A stretch of 64,000 nucleotides of DNA from Phycisphaerales bacterium. GTDB lineage: Bacteria; Planctomycetota; Phycisphaerae; Phycisphaerales; UBA1924. A program made the position numbers and the translations under genes. The stretch is taken from positions 248,001-312,000 of the forward strand of contig JAJDDC010000096.1 in the NCBI GenBank assembly GCA_029260515.1, written 5' to 3'. The first letter of the stretch is position 1. Each line of letters opens with the position of its first letter. The notes under the pieces are model-generated. The model saw only the letters and a program-made list of their open reading frames with translations. It had not been told where the DNA came from and did not search any database. Positions 59,815-64,000 of this stretch are shown in pieces.

Positions 59815-61140
59815 ATGAGCAAGACAGGACAGACGAATCTCGAGAGCCGCCGCACGTTCCTGGGCCAGGCCGCGGCTTTGGCCGGAGCGGGCGTCGTCCT
59901 GGGCGGGGCGGCGATGTCGAGAGCACCGCGGACGGTCGCGACCGTCGCGGGCGGCAAGATTCGCACGCCGGGAGCGAACGAGCCCGTCCGAATGGGCGTC
60001 ATCGGCACCGGCGGCATGGGCACCGGGCACTGCGTCGCGTTCTCGACGTTCGGCCAGGACGGGCGGGCGAACGTGAAGATCGCCGCGGTCGCGGACGTAT
60101 GCGACATCCACGCGACCAACGCGAAGAACGAGATCGAGAAGCGTCAGGGCACGGGGACGGTTGACACGTACCGCGATTACCGCGAGCTGCTGGCCCGCGA
60201 GGACATCCACGGCGTGCTCATCGCCAGCCCCGAGCACTGGCACGCCCAGCACGCGATCGACGCGCTGACCGCGGGCAAGGACGTCTACTGCGAGAAGCCC
60301 ATGACCCTCCGCCTCGAGCAGGCGATGGACGTCCGCAGGGTCGTGCTCTCGCGCCCGAGCCAGATCTTCCAGGTCGGCACCCAGATGATGATGCTGCCCA
60401 AGTACCACCGCGCGAGCGAGGCGATCAAGAGCGGGCGGATCGGCAAGGCGACGTGGAGCCAGACGAGCTACTGCCGCAACTCCCGCGACGGCGAGTGGAA
60501 CTACTACCACCTCAACGACGACTGGAAGCCGGGCGAGAACCTCGACTGGGACGCCTGGCTCGGCTACCTGGGCCACCGCGAGTGGGACCCGAAGATCTAC
60601 GCCCGCTGGCGCCGGTACCGCGATTTCTCGACCGGGATCATCGGCGACCTGCTCGTCCACGTCGTGACGCCCCTTGTGCTTGCTCTCGACATGGGCTGGC
60701 CCACCCACGTCGTGGGCACGGGCGGGCACTACATCGACGAGGACATGGAGAACCACGACCAGGTCAACATCAACGTCAAGTTCGAGGACGGGCACACGAT
60801 GGTCGTCGCCGGTTCGACGAACAACGAGGTGGGCCTCGAGACGATGATCCGCGGGCACGAGGCGAACATCTACCTCGGCGGTCGCCATTGCGTCATCCGC
60901 CCCGAGCGTCTGTACGTAGACGAAGTGGACGCCGAAGAGATCGAGTGCGAGGACATCGGAAACGACCAGGACCAGCTCCGCCTGAACTGGCTCGAGTGCA
61001 TCCGCTCGCGCGAGCCGGCGGTCAGCAACATCGACCTGGCGAGCAAGGTCATGGTTATCGTAGACCTCGCGACGCGGTCGATGTGGGATGGGCACGCGTA
61101 CACGTTCGACCCCAAGTCGATGCGTGCCGAACGTGCCTGA
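59815..61140 (+). CDS. Tat-exported Gfo/Idh/MocA oxidoreductase 3
   Basis: 441 residues from the ATG at 59815. Tat signal SRRTFLGQAAALAGAGVVLGG (about 11-31). The NAD-binding motif GVIGTGGMGTGH, then CEKPMTLRLEQA and DLLVHVVTPLVLALDMGWP. It is the first gene of an operon with apbE and oxidoreductase 4: its stop overlaps apbE by 8 bases. Substrate unknown. AGGAGCACC 8 bases upstream supports the start. Confidence 0.87.
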   Translation: MSKTGQTNLESRRTFLGQAAALAGAGVVLGGAAMSRAPRTVATVAGGKIRTPGANEPVRMGVIGTGGMGTGHCVAFSTFGQDGRANVKIAAVADVCDIHATNAKNEIEKRQGTGTVDTYRDYRELLAREDIHGVLIASPEHWHAQHAIDALTAGKDVYCEKPMTLRLEQAMDVRRVVLSRPSQIFQVGTQMMMLPKYHRASEAIKSGRIGKATWSQTSYCRNSRDGEWNYYHLNDDWKPGENLDWDAWLGYLGHREWDPKIYARWRRYRDFSTGIIGDLLVHVVTPLVLALDMGWPTHVVGTGGHYIDEDMENHDQVNINVKFEDGHTMVVAGSTNNEVGLETMIRGHEANIYLGGRHCVIRPERLYVDEVDAEEIECEDIGNDQDQLRLNWLECIRSREPAVSNIDLASKVMVIVDLATRSMWDGHAYTFDPKSMRAERA

Positions 61141-62080
61141 GCTCGGATCGTCGGCGGTGTTCGAGTCCCCGATTCTCCTCGCGACGAGCGCGATGGGGAC
61201 GCGTTTCGAGGCGCTGATCGCGGGCGCCGACGAGGGCGTGAGCCCCGCGTGCGCGCGGGCGGCTGGCGAGGAGGCGATGGCGCTGGTCCGCGACTGGCAC
61301 GCGCGACTGAGCCTGTTCGACCGGGCCTCGGTGGTTTCCAGGCTCAACCGCGAGGCCGCGGATCGCCCGGTGCGGGCGGACGACGAGGTGCGGCGATTGC
61401 TCCGGCGCTGCCTGGGTCTGTCGCGCGAGACCGGCGGTCTGTTCGACATCACCGCGGGCGCTCTGATGCACCGGTGGGGGTTCCGGGAGGGCGCGCCAGC
61501 GGGAGATGCATCGTGGGGCTCCGAGCTGATCGAGATAGATGACGACGCGGGCACGGTCCGCTACCTTCGGCCCGGCGTCGAGATCGACCTCGGGGGCGTC
61601 GCGAAGGGCGCGGTACTCGACGAGGCGGCGCGACTGCTCAGCGAGCACGGTCTGACGTCTGCTCTCTTGCACGGCGGGACGAGCACGATCGTTGCGATCG
61701 GGGCTCCCCCGTGCGAGCAGTCCTGGCGCGTCCGCGTCGGGGACGGGCCCGGGGCGCCGATCGTTGACCTGTGCGACACGGCGATGTCTGTGTCCGCGCC
61801 GACAGGCAGGACGCTCGGCGTAGGCGAAGTATCACGCATCGGGCACATCATGGACCCGCGCGACGGGCGGCCAGCGACGAAAGCACTTACCGCCGCGTGC
61901 GTCGGCCCCTGCGCCCTCGACACCGACGCCTGGTCCACGGCACTCGCGATCGCCGGGGAGCACCCGGCGGGCTGCCCCGACAACTTGACCACGATCATCG
62001 GCGGGGGAGACTGCTGGACCGTCCGCGCCGCACAAGAGCGGCGGGTCGCTGCCCCGAGCATCAAGGAGTCCCCGGCGTGA
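61133..62080 (+). CDS. apbE: ApbE-family FAD:protein FMN transferase, second copy
   Basis: 315 residues from the GTG at 61133 (an earlier GTG at 61124 is possible). ApbE landmarks are SAMGTRFEAL, the LSLFDRASVVSRLNREA segment, TGGLFDITAGALM, EIDLGGVAKGAVLDEA and a GHIMDPRDGRP metal-region motif. Unlike the copy at 48465 it has no signal peptide or lipobox, so it may be cytoplasmic or rely on another route. It overlaps both neighbouring oxidoreductase genes (8 and 4 bases). Its flavinylation target is not visible here. Confidence 0.8.
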   Translation: MPELGSSAVFESPILLATSAMGTRFEALIAGADEGVSPACARAAGEEAMALVRDWHARLSLFDRASVVSRLNREAADRPVRADDEVRRLLRRCLGLSRETGGLFDITAGALMHRWGFREGAPAGDASWGSELIEIDDDAGTVRYLRPGVEIDLGGVAKGAVLDEAARLLSEHGLTSALLHGGTSTIVAIGAPPCEQSWRVRVGDGPGAPIVDLCDTAMSVSAPTGRTLGVGEVSRIGHIMDPRDGRPATKALTAACVGPCALDTDAWSTALAIAGEHPAGCPDNLTTIIGGGDCWTVRAAQERRVAAPSIKESPA

Positions 62081-63309
62081 GCACACCGCCCGTTGACCGA
62101 CGCGAGTTCATGGTGCAGGCGGCCGGCGGGCTCGCCGCCGCCGCCATCATCCCCAGCCTCGCCCACGCCGCGCGCCCCGCTGGCCTCGCGCCCACGCGCG
62201 TCGGCGTCGTCGGGCTCGGGCGCCAGGGGCGTTCGATCCTGGCCGAGCTGTCTGTGATCGAGGGCGTGCTGCTGGCGGCGATGTGCGACGTGGACGAGCG
62301 CCGCCTGAACGCGGCCAAACGCCGGGCCGCGGACGCCGCGACGTTCTCCTCGCTCGACGACATGCTCAAGGCGGACGCGGTGGACGCCGTCGTCGTCGCG
62401 ACACCCACGCACACGCACCGCGAGGTTGCGACCCGCGCGATCGAATCCGGTCGGCATGTCTATTGCGAGGGGCCAATCTCGAACACGATCGAGGACTCGG
62501 TCGCGCTGGCAAAGGCGGCGCGTGACACGGACAAGGTCGTCGCCGCGGGGCTGCAGGGTCGGTCTAACCCCGTCTACGACCTGGCGCGGACGTTCGCACG
62601 ATCGGACTCGGTCCGCAACATCGTCTCGATGCGCGCCCAGCACCACGAGAAGACGAGCTGGATCACGCCCTCCAACGACCAGGCCCGCTACAAGGAACTC
62701 AACTGGCGCCTCGACCCCGCCCGCTCGACCGGGCTCGCGGGCGAGTGGGGTACGCACCAGTTCGACGTCTTCCACTGGTACACCGGGCGGTACCCCGTCC
62801 GCGTCATGGGGCACGGCTCGGTCCAGCAGCACAAGGACGGGCGCGAGGTCCACGACACGATCGCGTGCACGCTGATCTTCGACGACGGCGCTGCGCTGCA
62901 GTACGCCGCCACGATCGCCAACTCGTACGAGGACCGGTACGAGGTGTTCTACGGCTCCAACGCCGCGATCAAGCTGGCGTGGAGCCACGGCTGGATGTTC
63001 AAGGAGGCCGACGCCCCGACCCAGGGGTGGGAGGTCTACGCCAACCGCCAGCAGTTTCACCAGGACGAGGGCATCACGCTGATCGCGGGGGCGACGAAAC
63101 TGGCCGAGCAGGGCAAGCTCAAAGAGGGGGTGGGCCTGCCGCACTCGTCGCTGTACTACGCACTCGAAAACTGGGTGGACGCGATCGCGGGTGGGGGCGA
63201 GCCCGCCTGCTCGATGGCCGAGGGCGCGCGGGCGACCGCGGTCGGTATCGCCGCCCATCGGGCCTGCGTCGAGGGCGGCGCGGTGGACGTCGAGATGCCG
63301 GACGTTTGA
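62077..63309 (+). CDS. Tat-exported Gfo/Idh/MocA oxidoreductase 4
   Basis: 410 residues from a GTG that overlaps the apbE stop (GTGA), with AGGAG about 9 bases upstream. Tat signal DRREFMVQAAGGLAAAAIIPSL. The NAD motif GVVGLGRQGRS and a variant CEGPISNTIED in place of the usual CEKP: the Lys of the family's EKP motif is replaced by Gly, an oddity that may affect cofactor or substrate binding. C-terminal half with GLAGEWGTHQFDVFHW. It is the last gene of the operon. Confidence 0.85.
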   Translation: MSTPPVDRREFMVQAAGGLAAAAIIPSLAHAARPAGLAPTRVGVVGLGRQGRSILAELSVIEGVLLAAMCDVDERRLNAAKRRAADAATFSSLDDMLKADAVDAVVVATPTHTHREVATRAIESGRHVYCEGPISNTIEDSVALAKAARDTDKVVAAGLQGRSNPVYDLARTFARSDSVRNIVSMRAQHHEKTSWITPSNDQARYKELNWRLDPARSTGLAGEWGTHQFDVFHWYTGRYPVRVMGHGSVQQHKDGREVHDTIACTLIFDDGAALQYAATIANSYEDRYEVFYGSNAAIKLAWSHGWMFKEADAPTQGWEVYANRQQFHQDEGITLIAGATKLAEQGKLKEGVGLPHSSLYYALENWVDAIAGGGEPACSMAEGARATAVGIAAHRACVEGGAVDVEMPDV

Positions 63310-63316
63310 TTTCGGG

Positions 63317-63322
63317 TATAAC
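63317..63322 (+). promoter_or_regulatory. Putative -10 box (TATAAC) for the final gene
   Basis: TATAAC ends 8 bases before the ATG at 63331, with no ribosome-binding site in between. Another possible leaderless gene. Confidence 0.35.
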
Positions 63323-63330
63323 GCCCCACG

Positions 63331-64000
63331 ATGAGCCGCCTGCAGACGCCACGACTCAAAGACCTCCACCCGCTGGCCCGCCTGGGCGTGACGCTCTTGG
63401 TCGTCACGCTGCTCGGCGGGTACGCCCTCTCGGGGCTTCACCTCCGCTGGCACTACGACAACCGCGACGAGCAGGCGGGCTTCACGCTCGACGACGTCCG
63501 CGCCGCGTACCACGGCATCACGTCCGAGTCGCCCCTGCTCGGCGCGCTCAACGCCGGGCACCCCGAGGATCTGGGTGAGACGGACCGCGAAGCCCTGGTC
63601 GCGTGGCTCGAGTCCGACACAATCAACATCGACTACGACAACTTTGACCTGGGCGACGAGGCGCCTGCGGAGATCATCGCCGTTTCGTGCCTCGACTGCC
63701 ACTCCCGCAACGCGACGGGCACGGACGCGTACCCGCGTGTCCCGCTCGACGGCGCCGACGACGTGCTGAGCATCGCGTACTCGCGCGACGTACAGCCGAG
63801 CCCGGTCGAGATCCTGGCGGTCTCGCAGCACACGCATGCGCCGACGATGGCGCTGGTGCTGCTCGTCGTGGGCGCCCTGGGCGTGATGACGAGGTGGTGG
63901 AGGTGGCTGACGGGTTTCGTGCTCGCGGTCGGTGGCCTCGGGTTGCTGTGCGACATGGGCGGGCAGTGGCTCGCGCGCGACAACGACGCGTGGGTGTACG
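63331..64000 (+). CDS. Membrane protein with CxxCH heme motif (partial, runs off window)
   Basis: About 223 residues are visible. N-terminal TM helix (about 16-36), an extracytoplasmic region with a c-type heme motif CLDCH (120-124), and two TM helices near 171-186 and 194-210. There are extra His residues (QHTHAPT, 167-172) near the second helix. It is probably a membrane-bound cytochrome subunit linked to respiration; I do not recognise the family. The ATG at 63331 is the first plausible start, with TATAAC 8 bases before it. Confidence 0.7.
   Translation, partial: MSRLQTPRLKDLHPLARLGVTLLVVTLLGGYALSGLHLRWHYDNRDEQAGFTLDDVRAAYHGITSESPLLGALNAGHPEDLGETDREALVAWLESDTINIDYDNFDLGDEAPAEIIAVSCLDCHSRNATGTDAYPRVPLDGADDVLSIAYSRDVQPSPVEILAVSQHTHAPTMALVLLVVGALGVMTRWWRWLTGFVLAVGGLGLLCDMGGQWLARDNDAWVY

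Overview
The window is high-GC bacterial DNA that reads as a chromosomal segment of a planctomycete, most probably class Phycisphaerae. The pointers are: two secreted proteins with C-terminal tandem modules of the form AD-L/M-AEP-x-G-x2-DFSDV; a DUF1559-type prepilin; a DUF1080 lipoprotein; Tat-exported Gfo/Idh/MocA oxidoreductases next to TIM-barrel isomerases; a DUF1573 pair; a PEP-CTERM protein; and small GC-rich intergenic palindromes. This assignment is an inference from gene content. I saw no rRNA, tRNA, CRISPR array, transposase or integrase. Genes are densely packed, many overlap by 1 to 11 bases, and no gene-free stretch exceeds about 215 bases.

Layout. 1-9.8 kb: secreted or periplasmic hydrolases and surface proteins (zinc metalloprotease cut by the window edge, M24 peptidase, beta-helix lipoprotein, S9 peptidase, S1 protease with dockerin-like tail), closed by a clear terminator. 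9.9-20.8 kb: a C6-tricarboxylate block with a three-protein citryl-CoA synthetase/citryl-CoA lyase (the split form of ATP-citrate lyase), GNAT, HD-like protein, Lys4-type aconitase/homoaconitase, isocitrate/homoisocitrate dehydrogenase, a PEP-CTERM protein, MmgE/PrpD and DinB proteins. 20.9-25.5 kb: a sulfur amino-acid block (cystathionine beta-synthase, cystathionine gamma-lyase/synthase, cysteine dioxygenase and a convergent group II decarboxylase) that together would take homocysteine and serine to cysteine, cysteine sulfinate and hypotaurine. 25.6-34.2 kb: a kynurenine catabolic block in two convergent halves, with an SDR, 2-aminomuconate semialdehyde dehydrogenase and RidA-type 2-aminomuconate deaminase on the plus strand; and 3-hydroxyanthranilate dioxygenase, a small membrane protein, ACMS decarboxylase, kynureninase, kynurenine monooxygenase and kynurenine formamidase on the minus strand. 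The two halves meet at a 37-base-arm inverted repeat.

34.3-49.5 kb: two DUF1573 paralogues, an MMPL/HpnN-like exporter, a prepilin, a second dockerin-tailed secreted protein, a hybrid transporter operon (unknown membrane protein, LolD/MacB-type ATPase, FtsX-type permease, ZnuA-like metal-binding lipoprotein), an M28-PDZ peptidase and an ApbE lipoprotein. 49.5-63.3 kb: a carbohydrate-oxidation region with four Tat-exported Gfo/Idh/MocA proteins, four TIM-barrel isomerase/epimerase-type proteins (two Tat-exported), a double-DUF1080 lipoprotein, a nucleoside-symporter-like MFS carrier, a SUMF1-domain protein and a second ApbE embedded between two oxidoreductases. The window ends inside a membrane protein with a CxxCH heme motif.

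The strongest candidates for new biology are: the kynurenine formamidase that carries a histone-H1-like Lys/Arg/Ser/Thr pentad-repeat tail; the citryl-CoA synthetase/lyase plus Lys4-type hydratase plus dehydrogenase block; the complete homocysteine-to-hypotaurine gene set; the FtsX/ZnuA hybrid transporter; and the ApbE-coupled, Tat-exported Gfo/Idh-TIM locus. A recurrent TAnnCT-like -10 box about 6 to 9 bases before several start codons suggests leaderless transcripts.
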